Assembly (NCBI RefSeq): GCF_000340885.1
Contig: NC_020291.1
Location: forward strand, 5,517,001-5,581,000
DNA: 64,000 bases
Reading direction: 5' to 3'
Source: Clostridium saccharoperbutylacetonicum N1-4(HMT)
Lineage (GTDB): Bacteria > Bacillota > Clostridia > Clostridiales > Clostridiaceae
Below the pieces are notes generated by a model. It was not told where the DNA came from. It saw nothing but the letters and a program-made list of their open reading frames with translations, and made no database searches. The stretch's first letter is position 1; every line of letters starts with the position of its first letter. Both the position numbers and the translations under genes were made by a program. Below, piece after piece: positions 17,694-26,154 of the stretch.

Positions 17694-17766
17694 AACCACG
17701 AAAATCCAAAAAAATGATTTTCGTGGTTTTCATGGTGGAGGCGAAGCGTGACCCTTAAAATCCACC
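17694..17766. repeat. Dispersed two-hairpin repeat, copy 4
   Basis: Stem AAACCACGAAAATC with GATTTTCGTGGTTT. The tail GGTGGAGGCGAAGCGTGACC continues CTTAAAATCCACC. The stem change CCCACG to ACCACG is compensated on the other arm. It lies 24 bp past the stop of the minus-strand ABC permease. Confidence 0.95.
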
Positions 17767-17790
17767 AAGTACGTTAATTGTAATAGATAT

Positions 17791-18591
17791 CTAAATCAAC
17801 TTCTCATTAATAAATTTAGATGAAATTCTCTTTATTGATATATAATCAAGTATCAAGAGAACACCACCAGCTATAAACATTACAAGATTACTGAGCAAAA
17901 GCACACCTGTCATTTGACCTATTAATACAATAATCACTGGAAGTACAAGAAGACCGCTTACCTGCTGTGCCTCTTGGAAAGTTTCTGACTTTGCTGATAC
18001 CCTCACAGTAAATACTAAGGATAATAAATTGATTGCAGGTGAAATCCAAAATATAATTATAAGCCATTCTACATCTGGAAAAATGAGTCCTCCAAAATAC
18101 ATAAAGCCACCTATATTACATATAACTCCAAAGACTGCGAATGAAATCAAAGTTATGATATAAGATGGTATAAGCACGCCTAAAATCTTAGCTCTAAGTA
18201 ATTGTTCCATGGATATTGGAGTGTAAAGAAGAGATTCTAGAGTTTTATGCTCCTTTTCTCCTACAAAACTGCTGGCTCCAATTACTCCTGAACACATTAT
18301 AGGAATTATAAGAAAATATGATGGAAACATAAAATTTATCATTACTTTTATTAAAAGTTGAGCTTGAGAATATGATCCATATTCAGAAGGCAATTTTTTT
18401 ATAAGAGGTGCCATCTTTGTAATCATACTTGAATCATTTCCAATAAAACTTACACCTATAAAAAGCGCAATTGGCATAATTATAATTAAAATTATTGGTA
18501 CTATAGTCATAGGTAAAATAACACGTTTGGAACTTGTTATTTCATTTATATCTTTATATATCAATGCTTTTTCACTTCTATTCATATTCAA
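17791..18591 (-). CDS. ABC-2 type permease subunit
   Basis: The 266-residue membrane protein has six hydrophobic segments and the ABC-2 permease signature SSFVGEKEHKTLESLLYTPISMEQLLRAKILG. It pairs with the ATPase 12 bp upstream. Exporters of this plan move Na+, antibiotics, peptides or lipids; the sequence most resembles NatB-like or ABC-2 family permeases. Repeat copy 4 follows it directly. Confidence 0.88.
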   Translation of the reverse strand: MNMNRSEKALIYKDINEITSSKRVILPMTIVPIILIIIMPIALFIGVSFIGNDSSMITKMAPLIKKLPSEYGSYSQAQLLIKVMINFMFPSYFLIIPIMCSGVIGASSFVGEKEHKTLESLLYTPISMEQLLRAKILGVLIPSYIITLISFAVFGVICNIGGFMYFGGLIFPDVEWLIIIFWISPAINLLSLVFTVRVSAKSETFQEAQQVSGLLVLPVIIVLIGQMTGVLLLSNLVMFIAGGVLLILDYISIKRISSKFINEKLI

Positions 18592-18603
18592 CCCCCTCCA
18601 AAC

Positions 18604-19530
18604 TTATAATGTTATATCATTGGACTGACCTTTTATATATTTAAAGTACAGTTGTTCCAAAGACCATTTCTGCTGAGTTGCCTCAAAGATCTCCCCACCA
18701 CTTTTTAGTATGCTTTGTATTAGATAATTTACCTCTTCATCTCCTGAAATAGATTTAACATATACATCATTACCTTCATGGATAAAATTAAATTTCTCTG
18801 AAATATTATTGCCTCTAATTTTTAATTTAAGAGTTGCATTTTTCCTTGAAGCCAGTTCATCAAAGGTACCTAAACCAAGGATATTGCCATTATTAATAAA
18901 ACCGTATAAAGTACAGATATCTTCAGCATATTTTAATTGATGAGTACAAAGAAAAATTGTAACCTCATTTTCCTCTGCAAGTTCTTTTATAAGTTTTGTA
19001 ACATTCAGAGCATTCTCTGGATCTAAACCTGAAGTTGGTTCATCGAGGAATAACACTTTAGGATTATGGATTAATGCCACTCCTAGTGATACTCTCTTTT
19101 TCATTCCTGTACTTAAAGCTTTCACCTTTTTATTCTTTACCTCTAGTAACTCAAGTCTTTTCAAAATAAAATCAGCACGTTCACCAAGTTGATTTTCATC
19201 CATTCCATGCATTTTCCCAAAAAATATTAGGTTTTGTTTCACAGTAAGGTTCTCATAACAGGAGGAACTTTCAGTCACAACTCCACATAATCTATGAATC
19301 TCAAGATTATTTTTTCCAATAGGTATCCCTAAAATATCAGCATGACCTGATGTTGCTAAAAGAATTCCATTAAGAATTCTAACGGTTGTGGTCTTACCTG
19401 AACCATTTGGGCCCAGAAAGCCAAATACCTCACCTTTTGGTATACTAAGACTTATATTGTTCAAAGCATCAATCTGTCCATCATAAGATTTTTTAAGATT
19501 CTCAATATTTATTGCATTCATCTTCTCCAT
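18604..19530 (-). CDS. ABC transporter ATP-binding protein
   Basis: The 308-residue ATPase has Walker A GPNGSGKTT (about 39-47), a Q-loop replaced by GVVTESSSCYENLTV, signature LSTGMKKRVSL, Walker B VLFLDEPTSGLDP and the H-loop CTHQ. A C-terminal extension (230-300) resembles drug-exporter ATPases. Its start overlaps the upstream XRE gene by 29 bp, which implies translational coupling. It forms an exporter with the next gene. Confidence 0.92.
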   Translation of the reverse strand: MEKMNAINIENLKKSYDGQIDALNNISLSIPKGEVFGFLGPNGSGKTTTVRILNGILLATSGHADILGIPIGKNNLEIHRLCGVVTESSSCYENLTVKQNLIFFGKMHGMDENQLGERADFILKRLELLEVKNKKVKALSTGMKKRVSLGVALIHNPKVLFLDEPTSGLDPENALNVTKLIKELAEENEVTIFLCTHQLKYAEDICTLYGFINNGNILGLGTFDELASRKNATLKLKIRGNNISEKFNFIHEGNDVYVKSISGDEEVNYLIQSILKSGGEIFEATQQKWSLEQLYFKYIKGQSNDITL

Positions 19531-20638
19531 CTAACTTCCCTTTCAATTTTTTAACAAGCAAGTTATATCGTTCATCTTCTTTTAATGATATAAATGCAGG
19601 ATTTTCAGTAATAGAACTAACAAGTTTTTCCTTAATGGTTTTCTCGTCAACTGGAGTATTTGCTCCAATAAAATTACTTTCCTCAAGCCATTGATTAACC
19701 TTAGTAAAGTATTCATTTCCTTTAAACGTTAATGGGAACTTAATATTACAAACAGCATTTACATATTGCTTTAGTGCATCTATGGCCTTTTCTTTCTTTT
19801 CTTGAATTAAATATCCTTGGGCAGCAACAATATGAATTCCTAAAACATCATTTGTAAAAATCTTATTAAGCATAAAAGAATCAATAATTTGAATGCCTTG
19901 AGAATAAATTTTTTCAAACAAATCTAGTTCCTTTATATTTAAATAAAGATAATTGTTTAGCAGCGTCAATATATTTATTACCTTATTGAAAATCAGTATT
20001 TGATTCACTTCATTTGCCTTAGAGGTTTCTCCCTTCATTTGATAAGCATTAATCAAAATGACATCATCGCCACTATACGGTAATAATTTATTATCTAATA
20101 GTTGAATAACTTTCTCGTTATTTCCAAGTGTCATCTCTGCCAATGCTTCCATAGTATTTGCATTTTTTATGTCAGAAATGCTATCCGATTCTTCCTTTAT
20201 TCTTTTACTCAACACAATACATTGCTTAAGGATTTCTTTTCTTATTTCACAATCTTTTTCTAAGATTGAATAATTTAATAACAATTGAATCATAGAAAGC
20301 AAAAATGGAAAGCAGGAATAGTATTTTTTTATTAATTCTTTACACTGATTAACTACTTCATCAAATGGCTTTACAGCAAATTCATATGAAAGTTCATTAT
20401 AGATTTTTTTAATATATTCCTTTGTAAGCTGAGGAGAATAACCCAATAATTCATCTACTGAAATGTTGAAATATGTTGCAAGCTCTGGAAGAAGTAAAAT
20501 ATCAGGGAAGCTTACTCCTGATTCCCATTTTGAAACAGATGCTTTAGAAACTCCAATGTAGTCTGCCAGCTGTTCCTGTGTTATTCCCTTTGCTTTTCTC
20601 TTCTCAATAATGCATTTGCCTATATTTAATTTTTTCAT
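19502..20638 (-). CDS. XRE-family regulator with helical repeat domain
   Basis: Residues 1-65 form a Cro/C1-type HTH (RKAKGITQEQLADYIGVSKASVSKWESGVSFPDILLLPELATYFNISVDELLGY). The remaining 310 residues are helical and look like degenerate TPRs. This layout is common for regulators encoded next to ABC exporters in Firmicutes, where the helical domain senses a ligand or peptide. I chose the ATG at 20638, just after AGGTGATAG. It overlaps the ATPase gene and probably controls the exporter. Confidence 0.87.
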   Translation of the reverse strand: MKKLNIGKCIIEKRKAKGITQEQLADYIGVSKASVSKWESGVSFPDILLLPELATYFNISVDELLGYSPQLTKEYIKKIYNELSYEFAVKPFDEVVNQCKELIKKYYSCFPFLLSMIQLLLNYSILEKDCEIRKEILKQCIVLSKRIKEESDSISDIKNANTMEALAEMTLGNNEKVIQLLDNKLLPYSGDDVILINAYQMKGETSKANEVNQILIFNKVINILTLLNNYLYLNIKELDLFEKIYSQGIQIIDSFMLNKIFTNDVLGIHIVAAQGYLIQEKKEKAIDALKQYVNAVCNIKFPLTFKGNEYFTKVNQWLEESNFIGANTPVDEKTIKEKLVSSITENPAFISLKEDERYNLLVKKLKGKLDGEDECNKY

Positions 20639-20753
20639 ATCTATCACCTACCTCTAATTACATTTTATGATGCGACCTACTCTGTGTAAATGGATTCCTA
20701 GTTGATATTTGTAGAAAAAGTTAACTAACAGGAAACTTTATTTTAAAATTAAA

Positions 20754-20780
20754 GCCTTGCTTATTTTAATTAAGCAAGGC
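20754..20780 (-). terminator. Rho-independent terminator of the HxlR gene
   Basis: GCCTTGCTTA and TAAGCAAGGC form a perfect 10-bp stem. In the minus direction it is followed by CTTTAATTTT. It lies about 75 bp past the stop of the HxlR-type gene. Confidence 0.8.
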
Positions 20781-20853
20781 AACAATCATATCTTTGTTGA
20801 ATTATCATTACAACTTATATTGCAAAAATGTATATATTCAAATTTAATCTTTA

Positions 20854-21180
20854 TCAAGGTTGTTTATTAGATTTTATATAATTCTCTCCCCAAATATTCA
20901 TAGAATCTAAAACTGGCTTTAGGCTCTTCCCTAGCTCTGAAAGTGAGTATTCAACCCTAAGTGGCACTTCTGGGTACACCTTTCTAATAATTAATCCATC
21001 AGCTTCCATTTGTCGAAGTTGTTGAGTTAACATTTTTTGGCTTATCCCATTAATTCCTCTTTCGAGTTGGTTAAACCTTTGTGTTCCATCATCATGTAGA
21101 TTTCTTAAAATAAGAACTTTCCACTTGTGACCAATAAGTTTAACAGTCTCTTCAATTGGACATAACTTACCGCAAGTCAT
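20854..21180 (-). CDS. HxlR-family transcriptional regulator
   Basis: The protein of about 108 residues has the HxlR winged helix: CPIEETVKLIGHKWKVLILRNL, RFNQLERGINGISQKMLTQQLRQMEADGLI and PEVPLRVEYSLSELGKSL. A Cys near the start (TCGKLCPIE) is the usual redox- or electrophile-sensing position of YodB/HypR-type members. It is transcribed away from a cupin gene. AGGAGTGA precedes the start; two in-frame ATGs two codons apart are possible. Confidence 0.92.
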   Translation of the reverse strand: MTCGKLCPIEETVKLIGHKWKVLILRNLHDDGTQRFNQLERGINGISQKMLTQQLRQMEADGLIIRKVYPEVPLRVEYSLSELGKSLKPVLDSMNIWGENYIKSNKQP

Positions 21181-21215
21181 TAGCATTCACTCCTATCATA
21201 TATATATTAATACTT

Positions 21216-21244
21216 ACTATTTAGTTAGTACAATACAAAATAGT
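21216..21244. promoter_or_regulatory. Putative HxlR operator
   Basis: ACTATTT and AAATAGT form an inverted repeat with a 15-nt spacer between the HxlR and cupin genes. Its position and TACTATTT-like half-sites resemble those of HxlR regulators. No binding evidence. Confidence 0.45.
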
Positions 21245-21399
21245 GCCTTCTTGTAAAAAATTAATAGTGCTTATATTATAATACTATAATTCATCAAAAC
21301 ATAGGAGGAAAGTTTTTATGAAAATTTTAAATGTGTCTTTACCATAAAGTAGAACTTTAATAATTAACTTAAAATAAATATCATAAATTAAGGAGACGT

Positions 21400-21714
21400 A
21401 TGACTATGAAAATTTTAAACATTAACGCTATTACAGAAAAAATCAAAAGGAAAGCACTATTTACAGAGGGCACAATGGACTCAGGCATTTTATTCTACGA
21501 ACCTGGTGAAACAATGGTTCCTCACAAACATCCAGATTTAGATGAAATATTTTATGTGATTAGTGGAAAGGGAATAATAAATATAAACGGAAAGGATTTT
21601 TTAATTAAAGAGAAGGATGTAATGCTATCTCCACATGAAGAAAGTCATGGATTCACAAATAATGGAGATAAAAACTTAGTAATCTTACAAATAAAAAACA
21701 CTATTATGATGTAA
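21400..21714 (+). CDS. Small cupin-domain protein
   Basis: The 104-residue single-domain cupin has the first motif PHKHPDLDEIFYVISGKG (two His and a Glu for metal) and the second motif SPHEESHGFTN. Such proteins bind a divalent metal and act as small isomerases, dioxygenases or sensors. About 80 bp upstream (21319-21348) there is a second RBS and a nine-codon frame, MKILNVSLP, that copies the start of this gene (MKILNINAI). This points to a partial duplication of the 5' end. It may be controlled by the divergent HxlR gene. Confidence 0.85.
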   Translation: MTMKILNINAITEKIKRKALFTEGTMDSGILFYEPGETMVPHKHPDLDEIFYVISGKGIININGKDFLIKEKDVMLSPHEESHGFTNNGDKNLVILQIKNTIMM

Positions 21715-21807
21715 TTTCAATATTTATAATCATTAGTATAAGGGATTTTGAAGCTTTTATTCTAATGATTACTACTTCAAAACATATAAGAAAGGATGTA
21801 TTATTAT

Positions 21808-22230
21808 ATGTACTATATATCTATGATAATCACAGTTTTAGCAACTGTAATATATAATATTAGCCAAAAATCTATTAATCAATCAATAAATCCATTTATA
21901 TCAATGATAGTCACGTATATTACCGCAATAATATTCTCTATATTGGCATTAATTATTTTACCAATAGACCGAAATATTATAAGCTCTCTAAAACAATTAA
22001 ATTGGGCAAGTTATGTATTAGGGCTATCTGCATTAGGCTTGGAGATAGGATATTTATATATCTATAGAAGTGGATGGAATATAGCTGTTGCTCCTCTTTT
22101 TGTAAGTATAATTTCAACAATAGTGCTAATTGTCGTTGGTATTTTTATTTATAAAACAAAAATATCCCCTATGAATACTCTAGGAATATGTTTAAGTATA
22201 GTTGGATTAATTCTAATGAATAAAAAATAA
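21808..22230 (+). CDS. EamA/DMT-like small membrane transporter
   Basis: About 140 residues with four or five hydrophobic segments. The C-terminal helix VAPLFVSIISTIVLIVVGI followed by LGICLSIVGLILMNKK is the half-transporter pattern of the drug/metabolite superfamily (EamA), which would work as a dimer. The ATG at 21808 is set 11-12 nt after AAAGGA. An earlier ATG at 21796 overlaps that site. Substrate unknown. Confidence 0.75.
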   Translation: MYYISMIITVLATVIYNISQKSINQSINPFISMIVTYITAIIFSILALIILPIDRNIISSLKQLNWASYVLGLSALGLEIGYLYIYRSGWNIAVAPLFVSIISTIVLIVVGIFIYKTKISPMNTLGICLSIVGLILMNKK

Positions 22231-22393
22231 TTAACTTCTTTTTTCATTCAGTTAATCGTATTTTTAACAACTATATCTAAATCAACAATTTGAGTACTTT
22301 ATAAATTTGGTTCTAATTCTTATCAATTAAAAGCATAATTAATAGACTTATTATCAATTGATAATAAGTCTATTAATTATGGAGGTGTATTTT

Positions 22394-22581
22394 ATGAATA
22401 CAAAATCTAAAGTTGCTAGACTATCTTTATTATCAAATAGTACTCTAATAATTCTTAAATTATTTGTTGGACTTGTTACTGGTTCAGTAAGTATAATATA
22501 AGAAACTATACATTCAACTATGGATTTGCTAGCGGCTATAATAGCATTTTTTACTATAAGAATATCAGATAGACCCGCTAA
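22394..22581 (+). pseudogene. Cation diffusion facilitator (CDF) N-terminal relic
   Basis: After a perfect GGAGG the frame reads NTKSKVARLSLLSNSTLII, LKLFVGLVTGSVSII, stop, ETIHSTMDLLAAIIAFFTIR and SDRPA. This is the first two membrane helices of a CDF metal exporter, where GSVSIISEAIHS is expected. A nonsense codon replaces the Ser, and homology ends at about 22581, where a minus-strand aroE-like relic begins. It is truncated at a rearrangement junction. Confidence 0.85.
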
Positions 22582-22843
22582 TGTTTATTTCTTCTGCAGT
22601 TAACTTAATAGTATCTAAAAAATTATATAAAGTAGCTAAACAAGAATTATCATAAGTACCTTTTAATTTTAATGATCTAAGTCCTTTAACAGCATCTTCT
22701 AATGTGTTATTATCAACTTCAAATGTAAGGTATGCATAGTCTAACCCTAATTTGGGAAATGTTGCATTATGCATTGTTTTAATGACGAATTGGGTAATCC
22801 ATAATCCCTATAAGTCCGTATATCCCATAATTCTTTCTGCCAT
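22565..22843 (-). pseudogene. Shikimate/quinate dehydrogenase (AroE/YdiB-like) N-terminal relic
   Basis: From the ATG at 22843 (GGAGGCAAGG upstream) the frame gives AERIMGYTDL, a stop, then degraded sequence and MHNATFPKLGLDYAYLTFEVDN. This matches the YdiB/AroE opening (AERI.G.TEL.GL...P..HS..P.MHN..F..LGLDY.YL.FEV). The protein then diverges and ends. It lies directly after the dehydroquinase-like gene, so a shikimate-type dehydrogenase was once part of this operon. Confidence 0.8.
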
Positions 22844-22855
22844 AATCCTTGCCTC

Positions 22856-23305
22856 CTACTTACCTTGTTGTTCAAAAATATTTGCAAATGCTTGTAATCC
22901 TAATGTATAAACTTGTGATCCAAGACCTACAATGATTCCTGTAGCTAGAGGCGAAATAACTGAATGGTGACGGAATTCTTCTCTTGCATGTACATTTGAC
23001 ATATGCAATTCAATAACTGGCACTTCTAAAATTGCAAGAGCATCAGCCATACCATAACTATAATGTGTCCAAGCACCTGCATTTAGCATTAAACCATCAT
23101 AACCTTCAAAATATGCTTCATGAATTTTATCTACAAATTCTCTTTCACTATTTGTTTGAAAATTAGTTACTTCAATACCTAATTCTTTTGCTAAAGTATC
23201 TACACCTTGATTAATTTCATCTAAAGTAATAGTTCCATATTGCTTAGGATCTCTCTTTCCAAACATATTATGATTAACACCGTGTAATAACATTACTTTT
23301 TTCAT
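22856..23305 (-). CDS. Type II 3-dehydroquinate dehydratase-like protein
   Basis: The 149-residue flavodoxin-like protein follows AroQ: LHGVNHNMFGKRDPKQYGTITLDEI, FQTNSEREFVDKI, LNAGAWTHYSYGMADAL, ELHMSNVHAREEFRHHSVIS. The catalytic Arg and Tyr of the lid (R18, Y23) and the THxS His are kept. The usual GPNLN is GVNHN and NPGA is NAGA, so substrate use may differ from 3-dehydroquinate. Neighbours (VOC, ketopantoate-reductase-like, CoA-transferase) suggest catabolism rather than aromatic synthesis. Start set at 23305, after AGGATGG. Confidence 0.8.
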   Translation of the reverse strand: MKKVMLLHGVNHNMFGKRDPKQYGTITLDEINQGVDTLAKELGIEVTNFQTNSEREFVDKIHEAYFEGYDGLMLNAGAWTHYSYGMADALAILEVPVIELHMSNVHAREEFRHHSVISPLATGIIVGLGSQVYTLGLQAFANIFEQQGK

Positions 23306-23322
23306 TTTAACCATCCTTTCTT

Positions 23323-23697
23323 TTATAACCATGGATCAATATCCAAATATTCTTGTACTCCATTTTCTTTTACTTGAATTACTTCAATACATAATCCGTC
23401 TGATACCTGAAACCAATTATGCCCTTGAGGTAATTCTTTTACATTTCTTGCATAAGCTTTATCTAAAACTTCTTTTTGATTTTCTGTCATAATTCCTAAA
23501 TGAGCACATCTTCCTTCTGGTCCATCAAAAGATAAATCTTCAATAAGCTGAAGCCCTCCATATAACCACACTTGTCTATTAGGTGCTTCCTTCTGATTTG
23601 TCATACGTACATCCATTCCTAACACTTCCTTAAAAAATTCTAAATGCCAGTCTAGATCTTTAACACGTAAAGCCATATGTTCTAAATAAGATGCCAT
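23323..23697 (-). CDS. VOC (glyoxalase/bleomycin-resistance fold) family protein
   Basis: A 124-residue vicinal-oxygen-chelate protein: HMALRVKDLDWHLEFFKEVLGMDV opens the first beta-alpha-beta module, GGLQLIEDL closes it, and CAHLGIMTE and GLCIEVIQV form the second. The metal-ligand positions His (HMALRV), His (CAHLG) and Glu (CIEVIQ) are kept. VOC enzymes include epimerases, lyases and dioxygenases. It lies between the dehydroquinase-like and reductase-like genes, spaced by about 10-20 bp, so it belongs to the same pathway. RBS AAGGAGG. Confidence 0.83.
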   Translation of the reverse strand: MASYLEHMALRVKDLDWHLEFFKEVLGMDVRMTNQKEAPNRQVWLYGGLQLIEDLSFDGPEGRCAHLGIMTENQKEVLDKAYARNVKELPQGHNWFQVSDGLCIEVIQVKENGVQEYLDIDPWL

Positions 23698-23708
23698 AAA
23701 AATCCTCC

Positions 23709-24650
23709 TTATTGCTTATTAGCATAATCTTTTAACCAACGTTCAATTCCTGTTACACAAGCTACAAGAGTTTCATTTACAGGTGTTGGAATTCCATATT
23801 TTTTACCCCATTCAACTACTGATCCATTTATAAAAGTAACTTCTGTAGGACGTCCCATTTCAATACTTTGTAAAATAGATGCTTTAAATGTAGGTGGTAA
23901 TCCTTCACTTGCTGCATTCCATGCATATTCTGGATCTTCACTTTTTAGTTTTACTCCTGCTGCCTTTGCCACATTTATGCCTTCCTGTACTGCTGCAACT
24001 GCACAAGCTTTTATTCTAGGTTCATCATAAAGACCACCATATGGCAACCTTGTTATACCACTTAAAGCTCCTGTTGCTACATTTATAAGAAGCTTATCCC
24101 AAATCATACCTGTAATATTATCACTAACTTCACATAAAAGTCCTGCTTTATTAAATTCATCTGCAACTGCTTTTACACGCTCTGTCATCTTACCATCTAA
24201 TTCACCGATATAAGTGTATTTTCCTTTCACTCCTGCACTTACATATCCAGCTTCTAGTAGAACGCCGCCTACATAAGTTTTCCCCCCTAATACTCTTTCT
24301 TTTCCTACTACTTCAGCAATAACTTCTTCATTACCAAGCCCATTCTGTAAAGACATAACAAGTGTATTTGGTCCTATAATTGAGGAAGCATTTTCAATCG
24401 CTGTTTTTGTTGCAAAAGATTTTACTAATACAATAACTAAATCTGCATACCCGATTCCCTCAGGACTTGTCTTACCTTTTACATTTACAAAATAATCTTC
24501 TTTTCCGTCAGTTAATTTCAATCCATTTTCATTAATCTTATTAATGTGTTCTTCCCATTGATCAATAAAATAAACTTCTGAACCACCTTTTGCTAAAGTA
24601 CCTCCTATTGTGCTACCTAAGGCTCCTGCACCTAACATACAAATTTTCAT
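23709..24650 (-). CDS. Ketopantoate reductase-family (ApbA/PanE-like) oxidoreductase
   Basis: The 313-residue protein has the N-terminal Rossmann motif CMLGAGALGSTIGG, the LVKSFAT and SLQNGLGNEE strands of the family, and the helical C-terminal domain with the conserved Lys in WDKLLINVATGALSG. NADPH-dependent reduction of a 2-oxoacid is expected. The family has many members that are not true PanE, and the catabolic neighbours suggest one of those. It is first in its operon, downstream of AraC-type boxes at 24986-25086. Confidence 0.88.
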   Translation of the reverse strand: MKICMLGAGALGSTIGGTLAKGGSEVYFIDQWEEHINKINENGLKLTDGKEDYFVNVKGKTSPEGIGYADLVIVLVKSFATKTAIENASSIIGPNTLVMSLQNGLGNEEVIAEVVGKERVLGGKTYVGGVLLEAGYVSAGVKGKYTYIGELDGKMTERVKAVADEFNKAGLLCEVSDNITGMIWDKLLINVATGALSGITRLPYGGLYDEPRIKACAVAAVQEGINVAKAAGVKLKSEDPEYAWNAASEGLPPTFKASILQSIEMGRPTEVTFINGSVVEWGKKYGIPTPVNETLVACVTGIERWLKDYANKQ

Positions 24651-24985
24651 TTATTTATTCTCCTCTCTATACTTTTAATCTTTTTAATACATGTTTATCC
24701 TATCAAAATCTACATTATTTAAATAAATCTCCAGATAACGTTTTCACTAATTAAATCTTATATTTTAAGATTTAGATAACTATTACAATAATGTAAACTT
24801 AAGTGAAATGAAAAATTGTTTAATAAAGCTATTATTATTTATTTTCCATTAGTTATTTTACGTTTTTTTCACAAATATAGTTATGCTCTTTCTTATTCTG
24901 ATAACTAAAATCACACTCCCGTTATCAATTTATATTATACTTATTACGTTAATGTTTTAACATAAAACAAATTGATTTGTATTCA

Positions 24986-25001
24986 AATTATCTTGCTATT
25001 T
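24986..25001 (-). promoter_or_regulatory. AraC-type box, copy A
   Basis: AATTATCTTGCTATTT (complement AAATAGCAAGATAATT). The exact 16-mer occurs again at 27061 and 27125. It lies between the ketopantoate-reductase-like operon and the first AraC gene. Confidence 0.7.
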
Positions 25002-25049
25002 TATTAATAGGTTTATGGGCTTTTTTGAGCATTCTTTATAAGACACCAT

Positions 25050-25086
25050 AATTATATTGCTTTTTCCTCAAATTATATTGTTGTTT
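25050..25086 (-). promoter_or_regulatory. Two degenerate AraC-type boxes
   Basis: AATTATATTGCTTTTT at 25050-25065 and AATTATATTGTTGTTT at 25071-25086 differ from the 16-mer box at two and three positions and are spaced 21 bp apart (two helical turns), as in AraC half-site pairs. Confidence 0.55.
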
Positions 25087-25144
25087 AATAAAAGTATCTT
25101 GTTATAATTAAGTTACCTAATCAAATAAAGCAGGAGGTTATCAT

Positions 25145-26029
25145 ATGTTTTCATATAACTTTGACCAGAAGTTTGAAGATATTTTTGAAGATAATAAATA
25201 TCCTCAAATGGTAAGACTATGTCATAATTATAATAATCCTGGCTGGACTTATAACTATCACATTCATAAAGATGCAACGGAAATTGTTTATATTGCTGAC
25301 GGAAAAGCAGAATATACAATAGATATGACAAAATATACTTTAGAAAAAGGACAATTACTTATTCTTGAAAAAGGTATATTGCATTCAATTGCTTCTGATA
25401 AAAAAGAACCTATTGATGCCTGGACATGTATTATAAATAACTATAAATTAAAAGCTTTTACAGATGATACACGAATGTTATTTTCAGATATGCACCAAAT
25501 TATTTCAGCTGGTTCAAATGAGAACTTTATAAAAAGTGTAATGGAAGAAATAAGTTTTTTATGTTTACAAAAAACTCCTTCTGCTAATTTTATATGCAAT
25601 CTTCTTGCGACTTCATTAGCCTCTGTAGTCTTTGAGCTATTGCCAAAAGAAAAAAAATCTGATAGAAAATTAGAATCTTCTTTTGTAAGAGATATCCTTA
25701 TATATATTGGTGAACATTACAGAGAGACTATCACAATAAAGCAATTATCAGAAATTTTTCATATGAGCCCAGGACACATAAGCCACTCATTTGCAAAGGA
25801 GTATGGAATTTCCCCTATTAATTACTCAATTGATCTTAAAATGTGTGAAGCCAAGTGGTTATTAATTAATACAACAGAATCCCTCACTTCTATATCTGAA
25901 AAAATTGGTTACGATAATGCTACTCATTTTACTAATATGTTTATAAAGCGGCTTAATTATTCACCTTTGGAATATAGAAAACTATTTTCATCACAAAATG
26001 CAATAAGCGAATCTTATTGTAATGTATAA
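25145..26029 (+). CDS. AraC-family transcriptional regulator (paralogue 1)
   Basis: The 294-residue protein has an N-terminal cupin sensor (TYNYHIHKDATEIVYIADGKAEYTI, GQLLILEKGILHSI) and a C-terminal double HTH (ITIKQLSEIFHMSPGHISHSFAKEYGISPINYSIDLKMCEAKWLL, LTSISEKIGYDNATHFTNMFIKRLNYSPLEYRK). It is closely related to the converging AraC gene at 26155 and reads away from the ketopantoate-reductase-like operon. It probably activates that operon through the nearby boxes. RBS AGGAGG. Confidence 0.93.
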   Translation: MFSYNFDQKFEDIFEDNKYPQMVRLCHNYNNPGWTYNYHIHKDATEIVYIADGKAEYTIDMTKYTLEKGQLLILEKGILHSIASDKKEPIDAWTCIINNYKLKAFTDDTRMLFSDMHQIISAGSNENFIKSVMEEISFLCLQKTPSANFICNLLATSLASVVFELLPKEKKSDRKLESSFVRDILIYIGEHYRETITIKQLSEIFHMSPGHISHSFAKEYGISPINYSIDLKMCEAKWLLINTTESLTSISEKIGYDNATHFTNMFIKRLNYSPLEYRKLFSSQNAISESYCNV

Positions 26030-26065
26030 ATATTTAGTGAAATTTAAAATATAATATTAAAAAAC

Positions 26066-26119
26066 TTGTAAATGAAAAGGGTTACTCATTTTATTAAAAG
26101 TAACCTTTTTCATTTACAA
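26066..26119. terminator. Bidirectional terminator between convergent AraC genes
   Basis: TTGTAAATGAAAAGGGTTACT pairs almost fully with AGTAACCTTTTTCATTTACAA. It is flanked by A-rich and T-rich runs that suit both strands. Confidence 0.9.
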
Positions 26120-26154
26120 AAATAATATTAGATAAAGAACAATTCAAATATGAC

